DNA of 9,292 nt from HGM12669 sp048527645 (lineage in GTDB: Bacteria > Bacillota > Clostridia > Oscillospirales > CAG-272). The translations under genes were made by a program, and so were the position numbers. The notes below the pieces were generated by a model. The model was given only the letters and a program-made list of their open reading frames with translations, had not been told where the DNA came from and did no database searches. Positions 1-6,695 of this stretch are shown here, piece by piece. The first letter of the stretch is position 1. Each line of letters starts with the position of its first letter. Location of the stretch: assembly GCA_048527645.1 (NCBI GenBank), contig DBGFNI010000022.1, positions 1 through 9,292 on the forward strand, read 5' to 3'.

Positions 1-28
1 CAATATTTTACTCCTTATGTGATATTCG
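1..28 (-). promoter_or_regulatory. Probable ribosome binding site of a next leftward gene
   Basis: On the minus strand, positions 16 to 11 read AAGGAG, followed by an AT-rich stretch running off the window edge. A TTG lies at positions 3-1, seven bases downstream, but the real start could lie outside the window. The site is only about a dozen bases past the T-run of the uppP terminator, which leaves no room for a separate promoter unless it overlaps the hairpin. That the next gene is leftward is an inference from this site alone. Confidence 0.4.
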
Positions 29-74
29 AAAAAAACAGCAGCGGTCGGTTGTACGGGTCAATCGGCCTCTGCTG
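29..74 (-). terminator. Rho-independent terminator after uppP
   Basis: Read on the minus strand, positions 74-59 and 51-36 form a 16-position stem with three internal mismatches and a 7-base loop (58-52). It ends in an uninterrupted CAGCAG/CTGCTG base and is followed at once by seven T residues (35-29). It starts 43 bases past the uppP stop codon and points the same way, so it most likely ends the ybaK-uppP transcript. The A residues on the 5' side could pair with the T-run and lengthen the stem. Confidence 0.85.
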
Positions 75-117
75 CTTTTCACTTGTTTTGTATGTCAGAT
101 CAAAGGGATGGGAAAAA

Positions 118-960
118 TCAGATTCTGGTGAAAAGAAAATATCCCAGCACCAGAATACCGAGTGCAATGCGGTACCAGCCGAAGACCTTGAAATCGTGCT
201 TTTTGATATAGTCCATCAAAAAACGGATGCAGACCAGGGACACAAGGAAGGACACAACCATACCCACCAGCAAAACTGCAAGCTCCACACCTGTGAAGTT
301 CAGTCCGAACTTTACGATCTTGAGCAGGGAAGCGCCGAACATCACCGGCACGCCGAGCACAAAGGTGAATTCCGCGGCGCTCTTGCGGCTGACGCCCAGA
401 ATCAGTCCGCCGAGGATGGTTGCGCCGGAACGTGAAGTGCCGGGGAAGACGGCGGCAATGAGCTGGAACATACCGATCAGAAACGCATTGCGGTAGGAAA
501 TGCTGTCCAGGCTGTCCTGCGGGACGGCTTTGCCGCGGTTGTGATTCTCCACAATGATAAACGCAATACCGACTAAAATCAGCATGGTTGCGACTGTGGG
601 GGAATTGTAGAACCAGGCGTCAATTTTATCGTCGAGCAAAAGTCCGACAACCGCCGCCGGGATGCACGCGATCAGAATTTTCGCCCACAGCTGTAATTTG
701 TCCTTTTTGATGATTTTGAGGACGTCGCCGTTTTTGGAGAATGGCCAGATTTTGTTCCAGAACAGAACCAGCACGGCTAAAATCGCGCCGAGCTGAATGA
801 CCACCTCAAACACGCTCCAAAAGCCGTCGCTGACGCCTTTGAATTTGACGAATTCTTCCAGCAGAATCAAATGTCCCGTGCTGGAAATGGGCAGCCATTC
901 CGTGACGCCCTCCACAATACCGAATAGTGCTGATTTCAGCAGTTCAATGAAAACCGACAT
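118..960 (-). CDS. uppP: Undecaprenyl-diphosphatase (UppP/BacA)
   Basis: This is an integral membrane enzyme that removes a phosphate from undecaprenyl diphosphate, recycling the lipid carrier for peptidoglycan and other wall polymers; high levels of the family give bacitracin resistance. The 280-residue length is normal for the family. Both signature regions are intact: EGVTEWLPISSTGH at residues 17-30, with E17, E21 and H30 in the family positions, and PGTSRSG at 173-179, with the conserved R177. Several hydrophobic segments (about 54-68, 94-109, 122-137, 158-172, 182-213, 226-248, 263-277) fit the multi-pass fold. The start lies six bases after the ybaK stop, and its AGGAG site sits inside the ybaK 3' end, so the two genes are probably translationally coupled. 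A strong terminator follows. The identification is secure. Confidence 0.96.
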   Translation of the reverse strand: MSVFIELLKSALFGIVEGVTEWLPISSTGHLILLEEFVKFKGVSDGFWSVFEVVIQLGAILAVLVLFWNKIWPFSKNGDVLKIIKKDKLQLWAKILIACIPAAVVGLLLDDKIDAWFYNSPTVATMLILVGIAFIIVENHNRGKAVPQDSLDSISYRNAFLIGMFQLIAAVFPGTSRSGATILGGLILGVSRKSAAEFTFVLGVPVMFGASLLKIVKFGLNFTGVELAVLLVGMVVSFLVSLVCIRFLMDYIKKHDFKVFGWYRIALGILVLGYFLFTRI

Positions 961-966
961 CGTTTT

Positions 967-1443
967 TTACTCCTCTCTCCAGCCTTTGCAAACATCAATC
1001 CATTCCGCACCGGGCAGACAGTTTTCCAATTCCGCCGGGGTCAGCCGGACACAGCTGTTTGCGCTGCCCGCGGCGGGATAGACGGTGTCAAAGCGCTGCA
1101 GCGACTCGTCAAGAAAAATTCTCACGCCCGACTTACAGGCAAAGGGACAAACGCCGCCGACCGCGTGTCCTGTCATCTCCAGCGCTTGCTCTGCAGAGAG
1201 CATCGTGCATTTGGTGTGAAAGTGCGCTTTGAACTTCGTGTTGTCCGCTTTGGCATCTCCTGCCATGACGATCATGACGCAGCCGCCATCGACGGAGAAG
1301 GTTAGGGATTTTGCGATTTGCGCGGGCGCGGTGCCGATTGCCTGCGCCGCGAGGGCGACGGTTGCGCTGGAGGCTTCAAGCTCCTTGACGCGGTCTTCAA
1401 GATGATATGCTGCAAGATATTGACGCACAGATTGTACTGACAT
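967..1443 (-). CDS. YbaK/EbsC-family aminoacyl-tRNA deacylase
   Basis: This is a small cytoplasmic protein of the YbaK/ProX superfamily. Characterised members hydrolyse wrongly charged tRNA (for example Cys-tRNA-Pro or Ala-tRNA-Pro) in trans; the substrate here cannot be told from sequence. The 158 residues match the single-domain family. Visible hallmarks are the invariant lysine region IAKSLTF (K45), AGDAKADNTKFK (61-72), the glycine loop GGVCPF (96-101) and the C-terminal signature FDTVYPAAGSANS (118-130). The loop carries Cys99 where many members have serine. The start is supported by AAAGGA at 1456-1451, seven bases before the ATG. uppP follows after six bases, giving a two-gene unit. 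I see no clear sigma-A promoter in the AT-rich 297 bases upstream. Confidence 0.92.
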   Translation of the reverse strand: MSVQSVRQYLAAYHLEDRVKELEASSATVALAAQAIGTAPAQIAKSLTFSVDGGCVMIVMAGDAKADNTKFKAHFHTKCTMLSAEQALEMTGHAVGGVCPFACKSGVRIFLDESLQRFDTVYPAAGSANSCVRLTPAELENCLPGAEWIDVCKGWREE

Positions 1444-1740
1444 ATGAAAGTCCTTTCCTTATGTAAGATTGCTGGAAATGTAATGATTTCTGTAATGGTT
1501 CTTTTGCGGTTGGGTGCTGCTTGCAATGTCCCGAAATGCTCATCGCGTCCGCAGAACGACTGATTCAACATGGCTCGGTTTTCCAATGAGCAACCTATTC
1601 AACACCACGGAACAAGGGAATGGCGGAATACCGATTTTTGCGCGAAAATGGGTATATCGAGCAACTAAAAACCTTGATTTGTCCCTATATAGGCAAATAG
1701 ACTCAATCTCTATTTCCTAAATTTTAATTTTGTAATGTTA
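1444..1740. other. AT-rich intergenic region between the acetyltransferase gene and ybaK
   Basis: These 297 bases hold no convincing conventional gene. Visible elements are the ybaK ribosome binding site, two GTAATG copies in the same orientation at 1480-1485 and 1492-1497 (12 bases apart) with a third near 1732, a short hairpin at 1692-1717, and a 26-codon rightward reading frame from 1620. The ybaK promoter should lie here, but no good -35/-10 pair stands out. Confidence 0.5.
1692..1717. other. AT-rich hairpin just after the acetyltransferase gene
   Basis: AAATAGA (1695-1701) and TCTATTT (1709-1715) are perfect inverted arms around a 7-base loop, extended by GG/CC across one bulged C. It lies about 24 bases past the acetyltransferase stop. 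Read leftwards there is no T-run behind it, so it is a poor intrinsic terminator for that gene. Read rightwards it is followed by a T-rich stretch, but no rightward gene needs it. Its role is unknown. Confidence 0.35.
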
Positions 1741-2493
1741 CTATCTTTCACCCTGCACCAACTTTAAGAACTTTTTATCATTCTGCTGCTCGTTGGTTAA
1801 GAAATTCCCGTCCTTGAATAAAGCATAAGATGTACATGGACTTGGAACTGACTGTGCCTGTTCCTTGTTTTCTATCTTGATTGCTTTAAATGGAATACTA
1901 TTATCACTTGCTGTCTTTTCAAGTATTGGTACATACTTTCCGTTAAAAGGACATTGATTTGTATAGTATAAAACATAGCCCGTTGCATCTATATGCGGAT
2001 GTTTCGCACATTCCTTGAACTGTGGCACTTCTGCCTTCTCATCAAATGGTAAATACATAAGATTTATACCCGCATCTGAAGCATCTGCAATCTTAAATCC
2101 CTTATATGCCAAATGCTTAGGGTCTGAAAGAAACGGCTTCTTTTTTGCAGATGACAAAATACAAAGTCCGACTTTTCCCTTTGCTTTACTATCTTCAATG
2201 CATTTGTTTAATAAATCATTTGAATATCCATGTCCTTTAAAAGAACCCGACACCCAAAAACAATCAATATACATATACCCGGATGCAATAATTGGAACCC
2301 ATGCGTTTTCTGCCGGGATATACTCGATAAAGCATTTTCCTCTTTCAGTACTTTTAATGAATGTAAGTCCATCATCAAAACACTTATCCATCCATGCTTT
2401 CTTTGATGAAACCTGAATATCCTTGTTATTTGATATTGCACAGCAAATATGCTCGTTCTCAATATTCTCTCTTGTAACTTGTATGTATTCCAT
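1741..2493 (-). CDS. GNAT N-acetyltransferase with YoaP-type C-terminal domain
   Basis: This is a 250-residue cytoplasmic protein with two parts. Residues 1 to about 150 look like a GNAT acetyltransferase: the beta-4/alpha-3 acetyl-CoA loop is visible as WVSGSFKGHGYSNDLL (80-95). Residues about 170-246, opening with YVLYYTNQCPFNGKYV (173-188), resemble the YoaP domain attached to some GNAT proteins; C181-P182 after a beta strand recalls a thioredoxin-like fold, but there is only one cysteine at that site. The acceptor substrate is unknown. The gene is strikingly AT-rich (a 60-base sample at 2041-2100 is one third G+C) while its neighbours are GC-rich, which suggests horizontal acquisition. 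It lies 132 bases after rlmD on the same strand. Its ribosome binding site is weak (AAAAAGA), so expression could be low or depend on a promoter I cannot identify. Confidence 0.85.
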   Translation of the reverse strand: MEYIQVTRENIENEHICCAISNNKDIQVSSKKAWMDKCFDDGLTFIKSTERGKCFIEYIPAENAWVPIIASGYMYIDCFWVSGSFKGHGYSNDLLNKCIEDSKAKGKVGLCILSSAKKKPFLSDPKHLAYKGFKIADASDAGINLMYLPFDEKAEVPQFKECAKHPHIDATGYVLYYTNQCPFNGKYVPILEKTASDNSIPFKAIKIENKEQAQSVPSPCTSYALFKDGNFLTNEQQNDKKFLKLVQGER

Positions 2494-2575
2494 ATCAGTA
2501 TTCTTTTTAAAGCTTCTTGTTGTTAGAAAGATTTGAATTTTACTCTATCGTTAATTCTGTTATGTAATCGGATTC

Positions 2576-2602
2576 TGGGCAGACTGATTCAAATTCTGCC
2601 AG
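2576..2602. other. Imperfect hairpin between rlmD and the acetyltransferase gene
   Basis: On the minus strand CTGGCAGA and TCTGCC(C)AG can pair over eight bases with one bulged C around an 11-base loop. A second, overlapping pairing, GACTG with CAGTC, shares part of the same sequence. No T-run follows in the leftward direction, so this is not a standard intrinsic terminator for rlmD. It may be a weak stop or a processing site, or chance. No other obvious rlmD terminator is visible. Confidence 0.3.
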
Positions 2603-2625
2603 TCAATCTATTTTATATCTTTTCT

Positions 2626-4011
2626 CTACAATATTAGTTTTTTATGTGATTTAGTCAGCAGAACCACGCTTTCCACATGCCCCGTGCGGGGGAAAAGATC
2701 GAAGGGGTAAACCGTGTCGCCGCGATACCCCTGCGCTACAAAGCGTACCAGATCGCGCGCCAGCGTATCCGGCGCACAGGAAATATAGACAATTCGCTTT
2801 GGGGACATTTGACATACGGCGCGAATCGCGGCTTCGTCCAGTCCCTTACGAGGCGGATCGACGATCACGGCGTCGAAGGGCGTTTGGAGCAACTTGCCGT
2901 TTTGCAATGATGCAATCTGCGCAGCGTCAGCGCAGTAAAAGGCGGCGTTTTCCATCCGGTTGCGCGCGGCGTTTTCCTTTGCGTTTTTCACTGCCTGCGG
3001 GATGATCTCCACGCCGATCAAGACGGTATCCTGCCGTGCCACACACAGCCCGATGCTGCCGATGCCGCAGTACAAATCCAGGAACTTTTCGCCCGGCTGC
3101 AAATTCAGCAGCTCGCCCGCCTTTTGATACAGCCGCTGTGCCATGTCGTGGTTTACTTGATAAAAGGACAGCGGGGAAACGGCGAGGGTGCGCCCGCACA
3201 GCGTATCGAGAATATAATCCTTGCCGCGCAGCAGCACGAATGATTTTCCCATCACGGTGTTGTCCGGCTTTTCGTTTGTGCTGAAGCCGAAGCAGACAAT
3301 CTGAGGGAATTCTTCTGCGATTGCGGAAAACTGTTCTGCACAGGGCAGCTCTTTTGCATTGATGACCAGCACGAGCATGATCTGATCCGCGCCGGCGTTG
3401 CAGCGCAGGCAGATATGGCGCAAGACGCCGCTGTGTGTTGTCTCATCATACGGTTTGACGCCGTTTTTTGCGGCAATGTCACATACGCGGCGCGCAATCT
3501 GCCCGAAAATTTTCGGCTGCAGCTTGCAGGCGGCGGCATCGATAACCCGATGGGAACGGGGCGCATAAAAGCCGAAGCAGATATTGCCCTCGCTGTCCGT
3601 TCCGACCGGATATTGCGCCTTGTTGCGGTAGCCGGTGATGCGATTATCCGTATCGACATCGGCGACTGCATAGCCGGCGGCACCGGCTTTTTTCAGAGCG
3701 TGCACCACATCTTCCTGTTTTAAGAGCAGCTCCTGCGAATAAGTGATTGCATCGTACACACAGCCGCCGCAGCGCGGAGAGACGGCGCAGGTCAGCGCCT
3801 TTTTCCGGCGCAGCGGAGAAAGCGTGCGGATGCATTCCGCCTTTCCGACGCACCATGTTTTATGAACCTTGATAATCCGGATATCACACACATCACCCGT
3901 GACAACGCCCGCGGTGAATACAACGATGCTTTCGATCCGGCAAACGCCGAATCCCAGATTGTTGATTTGCTCGATTGTGACGCCGGGATAGACCTTATTT
4001 TTTATCAGCAT
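2626..4011 (-). CDS. rlmD: 23S rRNA (uracil-5-)-methyltransferase RlmD/RlmCD (RumA family)
   Basis: This is an S-adenosylmethionine-dependent enzyme making 5-methyluridine in 23S rRNA; Gram-positive homologues act at U1939 and/or U747, and the target here cannot be decided. The 461 residues carry an N-terminal TRAM domain (about 1-60), a 4Fe-4S cysteine set (C75, C81, C84 and C162, with the CGGC core at 81-84), the SFYQVN motif (282-287), SAM motif FLDLYCGIG (310-318), DPPRKG (385-390) and the catalytic loop SCAPDTLARDL (411-421) with nucleophile C412. The C-terminal segment DLFPRTGHVESVVLL (438-452) is also canonical. The loop has Ala413 where Asn is most common. The ATG lies inside the end of ricT in another frame, a 17-base overlap with no strong binding site of its own, which suggests translational coupling. 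It is probably the last gene of the holB-ricT-rlmD operon. Confidence 0.94.
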   Translation of the reverse strand: MLIKNKVYPGVTIEQINNLGFGVCRIESIVVFTAGVVTGDVCDIRIIKVHKTWCVGKAECIRTLSPLRRKKALTCAVSPRCGGCVYDAITYSQELLLKQEDVVHALKKAGAAGYAVADVDTDNRITGYRNKAQYPVGTDSEGNICFGFYAPRSHRVIDAAACKLQPKIFGQIARRVCDIAAKNGVKPYDETTHSGVLRHICLRCNAGADQIMLVLVINAKELPCAEQFSAIAEEFPQIVCFGFSTNEKPDNTVMGKSFVLLRGKDYILDTLCGRTLAVSPLSFYQVNHDMAQRLYQKAGELLNLQPGEKFLDLYCGIGSIGLCVARQDTVLIGVEIIPQAVKNAKENAARNRMENAAFYCADAAQIASLQNGKLLQTPFDAVIVDPPRKGLDEAAIRAVCQMSPKRIVYISCAPDTLARDLVRFVAQGYRGDTVYPFDLFPRTGHVESVVLLTKSHKKLIL

Positions 4012-5464
4012 CGCCGAATCCGTAGTTTTTCAGTGATTTTTGCTGCTTGCCGCCGACGGAGGCGGCGGTGTTATCTGCGCCTTGGGGTGCTGCGCCGGAA
4101 TTGCGGTGCGGGCGGTGCTGGTTTTGCGCGCCGGCTTTGTCTTCACCCTGCGGCGCGGGCTTGCCGGCGTTTTGTGCGCCGTTGCCCTGTGCGTCACGGT
4201 TTGCACCCTGCTTGGATGCGGAGCGCCTTCTGCCGCGGCGGCGGCGCGGCCGGGACTCTTTTTCTGACTTTTCCGTGTTGTCCGTTCTTTCCGACTTGTC
4301 TGCATTTTCCGGCTTTTGAGGGTTGGAGGCGGTCATGCCGCTGCGGCTCGGCTGCTCCGTGTGCGCGGGCGCCTCCTCCCGGCGGGGCAGGGGATGCTCC
4401 GGCGCGTTGGCGCGCGCGTGCTCTGCCTGATGCTCCGCTGCGGACGGCACGGCTTCCTTGCCGTTCTTGCCTTCCTTTCCGGCCTTGTCCTGTGCATCTG
4501 CTGCCTGCTGCGCGCGGTTTTTCTCCTCCTGCCGACGCTCTTTTTTGGTTTTGAGCAGGGTGACATCGTCTCTGTGGTACACGCGCATGGGCGTGTCGCG
4601 GCGATCGCCGGTGAAGCGAACCCGCACCAGACCCGCCAGGGGAGTGGTCTCTGTTACGATTGCCTCGCCGTCAGGGGTGCTGACCAGGCTGTCAACCTTC
4701 GGCGTTTTCTTGACCTCTTCGCTGTATACATCATATTCGTAACGCAGACAGCACATGAGTCTGCCGCAAGTACCGGAAATCTTGGCGGAGTTGAGAGACA
4801 GATTCTGCTCCTTTGCCATTTTGATGGAAACCTGTGCAAAATCGTTGAGAAAGCTTGCGCAGCACAGCGGACGGCCGCAGATGCCAAGCCCGCCGACCAG
4901 CTTTGCTTCGTCGCGGATGCCGATCTGCCTCAGTTCGATACGCGTATGAAAAATGCCGGCGAGATCCTTGACCAGTTCTCTGAAATCGACTCTGCCGTCC
5001 GCAGTGAAATAGAACATCAGCTTACTGTTGTCAAAAGCGTATTCGACATCCACCAGCTTCATTTCCACGCCGTGTTCACGGATTTTTTCGATGCAAATGC
5101 GGCGCGCGTCCTCGCGCTTGCGTTCATTTTCTTCATGGCGTGCGATATCCTGCTCTGTTGCACGACGCAAAACGCGGCGCAGCGGAAGCACAAGAGACTT
5201 GACCTCAACGCTTGCGTTCGGCATGCATACCGTGCCGAACTCCATGCCGCGCACGGTCTCGACGACGACATGGTCGCCGGCGGCACACTGCATGACGTCG
5301 GGATAGAAATAATAGATCTTTCCGCCGGAACGGAAGCGCACGCCGATAATATCAACGTGATCCTCCCGGCTCAGATACAGCCCCTGCGCGACCGGGACAT
5401 GGTCCGGGTCTACGGTGAGCGCAGACGAGACATACCGTTTTTGTTCTCTGTATTCAGCATCCAT
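3995..5464 (-). CDS. ricT: PSP1-domain protein, RicT/YaaT family, with long basic tail
   Basis: Bacillus RicT (YaaT) forms the Fe-S-carrying RicAFT complex that affects RNase Y-dependent mRNA processing, competence, biofilm formation and sporulation. Residues about 1-305 are the conserved core, including VRGMEFGTV (71-79) and two cysteine clusters, CGRPLCC (196-202) and CGRLMCC (233-239), giving six cysteines of the type that bind the cluster. Residues about 305-489 form an unusual tail rich in Ala, Lys, Gln, Glu and Gly, with an arginine block RPRRRRGRRRS (405-415) and no hydrophobic core, so it is probably disordered; the Bacillus protein is about 275 residues and lacks it. The tail might bind RNA, which is inference. 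The ATG at 5464 follows AAAGGA by 11 bases. It lies 42 bases after holB, the conserved Bacillus-type neighbour, and overlaps rlmD. RicA and RicF are not in this window. Confidence 0.93.
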   Translation of the reverse strand: MDAEYREQKRYVSSALTVDPDHVPVAQGLYLSREDHVDIIGVRFRSGGKIYYFYPDVMQCAAGDHVVVETVRGMEFGTVCMPNASVEVKSLVLPLRRVLRRATEQDIARHEENERKREDARRICIEKIREHGVEMKLVDVEYAFDNSKLMFYFTADGRVDFRELVKDLAGIFHTRIELRQIGIRDEAKLVGGLGICGRPLCCASFLNDFAQVSIKMAKEQNLSLNSAKISGTCGRLMCCLRYEYDVYSEEVKKTPKVDSLVSTPDGEAIVTETTPLAGLVRVRFTGDRRDTPMRVYHRDDVTLLKTKKERRQEEKNRAQQAADAQDKAGKEGKNGKEAVPSAAEHQAEHARANAPEHPLPRREEAPAHTEQPSRSGMTASNPQKPENADKSERTDNTEKSEKESRPRRRRGRRRSASKQGANRDAQGNGAQNAGKPAPQGEDKAGAQNQHRPHRNSGAAPQGADNTAASVGGKQQKSLKNYGFGDADKK

Positions 5465-5506
5465 AATATGTATATCCTTTCTTTCTGTCTAAGACAGCCG
5501 GCCTTG

Positions 5507-6571
5507 TCAGACCAGCGTCTGACAGATCTGTGTGAGAAATAATTGCAGATTGGGATTTGCTTTGGAACGGGTGAGACAATCGCTCAACCCGTCGGCACAG
5601 CGCAGCGCGCGCTGGATGGAGATTTGCTTGGCGTATCTTTGCGCGCCTTCCCGGTCGGGGAAGAAATACAGCGGCGCGTCCGGGTTCTTCTTGCAACGCA
5701 GGATATCTCCGAACGCATCGCACAGCAGCTGCAGCAGACGCGCTGCCGCTTCGGTGCTTTTGATCTGCGCGCATAGCAGGCGGTGCACGGAAATTGCACT
5801 CTGCGCCTGCGAAAGGCTGCGTTCGGGGAACAGGGCGCTCAGCAGTGCCTGTGCGCAGAGAAAGCGCTCGCCTTCCTCGTCGCTTTTGAGCGCGTCCTGT
5901 GTCATGGGAAAATATTTCTGTGCGCCGCCGATGCTGCCGCGCGCCAGTCGCAGGCGCAGCGAGAAGTCATCGGGTGCCTGCGCACGCATCTGTGCGGCTG
6001 CGGGGATGTGCGCTGTGACATACTCTGCAAGCTCCCCGTCGTCAAAGCGCTGCAGGGAAACGCTTTGGATCCGCGACAGCACGGTGAACAGCAGCTTTTG
6101 CGTGTTGCTGCAAATCAAAAAGAACAGTACCCCCTGCGGCGGCTCCTCCAGAACCTTGAGCAGCGCATTTTGCGCCTCCTCCGTCATATCCTCCGCGGGG
6201 TAGATCAGATACACCTTCCAGGCGCCGTCATTGGGACGCAGATACACATCCTCCCGCATGGCGCGGATGACGTCAATGCCGATGGTTTTTCGCCCTTTTG
6301 CCGCGCCGATCTGCCGAATATCCGGTGAGTTGCCGTCCAGAATTCTGCGGCAGGCGGCACACTGCATGCAAGGGATGTTTTCTTTGCTCTCGCAGTTGAG
6401 AGCCATGGCGATACGCATCGCCAGCATATGCCGTCCGGAGCCTTTTGCACCTTGCAGAACATAGGCGTGCGCAAGGGTCCCCCGGCGGATTCTTTGTGCA
6501 AAGAAGGCTTTGAGCGCATCGTTGCCCTGTATATCCGCAAAGTATTCTGCTGAATGCCCGCTGCCTGACAA
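5507..6571 (-). CDS. holB: DNA polymerase III delta-prime subunit (clamp loader)
   Basis: Delta prime is a clamp-loader subunit that helps open and place the beta sliding clamp. The protein is 354 residues from the TTG start. The AAA+ domain shows a degenerate Walker A, GAKGSGRH (41-48), with Arg for the usual Lys, consistent with delta prime not acting as an ATPase. A zinc module follows (C60, C68, C71, C74), then EAQNALLKVLEEPP (132-145) and an SRI variant (166-168) of the SRC arginine-finger motif. The C-terminal collar domain is less conserved. The frame stays open upstream to 6823, but the promoter at 6605-6634 lies inside that extension. GGAGG at 6583-6579 stands seven bases before TTG (6571) and four before GTG (6574), so I prefer TTG; GTG is the alternative. 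It is the first gene of the holB-ricT-rlmD operon. Confidence 0.92.
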   Translation of the reverse strand: MSGSGHSAEYFADIQGNDALKAFFAQRIRRGTLAHAYVLQGAKGSGRHMLAMRIAMALNCESKENIPCMQCAACRRILDGNSPDIRQIGAAKGRKTIGIDVIRAMREDVYLRPNDGAWKVYLIYPAEDMTEEAQNALLKVLEEPPQGVLFFLICSNTQKLLFTVLSRIQSVSLQRFDDGELAEYVTAHIPAAAQMRAQAPDDFSLRLRLARGSIGGAQKYFPMTQDALKSDEEGERFLCAQALLSALFPERSLSQAQSAISVHRLLCAQIKSTEAAARLLQLLCDAFGDILRCKKNPDAPLYFFPDREGAQRYAKQISIQRALRCADGLSDCLTRSKANPNLQLFLTQICQTLV

Positions 6572-6578
6572 CACGATC

Positions 6579-6583
6579 CCTCC
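6579..6583 (-). promoter_or_regulatory. holB ribosome binding site that sets the start codon
   Basis: The minus strand reads GGAGG here within a longer purine run. The spacing to TTG at 6571 is seven bases, near optimal, against four for GTG at 6574. No comparably good site precedes the upstream in-frame ATG codons at 6823 or 6646, which also lie above the promoter. Confidence 0.75.
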
Positions 6584-6604
6584 CTGCAAAAAACATACAA
6601 ATAT

Positions 6605-6634
6605 AGTATACCATATCGGCGGCCGCTTTGTCAA
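6605..6634 (-). promoter_or_regulatory. Sigma-A promoter of the holB operon
   Basis: On the minus strand there is a perfect -35 TTGACA (6634-6629), an 18-base spacer and a -10 TATACT (6610-6605) preceded by TGG, an extended -10 element. The predicted transcript start near 6598 leaves a leader of about 25 bases to the holB start. This promoter fixes the true start of holB well inside its open frame. Confidence 0.85.
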
Positions 6635-6667
6635 ACCGTTTTGCATGTTTTTCTTCGTTTTACCGGC

Positions 6668-6695
6668 AAAAAAGGCGCCTTGCCGATCAAGGCGC
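6668..6695 (-). terminator. Leftward intrinsic terminator upstream of holB
   Basis: On the minus strand GCGCCTTG (6695-6688), loop ATCGG and CAAGGCGC (6682-6675) form a perfect 8-bp GC-rich stem followed by one C and six T residues (6673-6668). It ends leftward transcription just above the holB promoter. No leftward gene is recognisable between it and the E2 operon, so it either insulates holB from antisense transcription or ends a small RNA. Confidence 0.75.

Noticed and set aside
1514..1720. Rightward frame of 68 codons in the AT-rich gap
   Set aside because: It has no ribosome binding site and no recognisable similarity, and the overlapping frame at 1620 looks equally plausible; chance is the simplest reading.
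5485..5497. Palindrome CTGTCTAAGACAG between holB and ricT
   Set aside because: It is only 13 bases with no workable hairpin loop beyond a 4-bp stem, and it sits in a 42-base operon gap. There is no T-run for termination and too little to call an operator.
4316..5542. Rightward open frame of 408 codons
   Set aside because: It is antisense to ricT, which has conserved PSP1 sequence and operon spacing. The frame also crosses into the holB 3' end.
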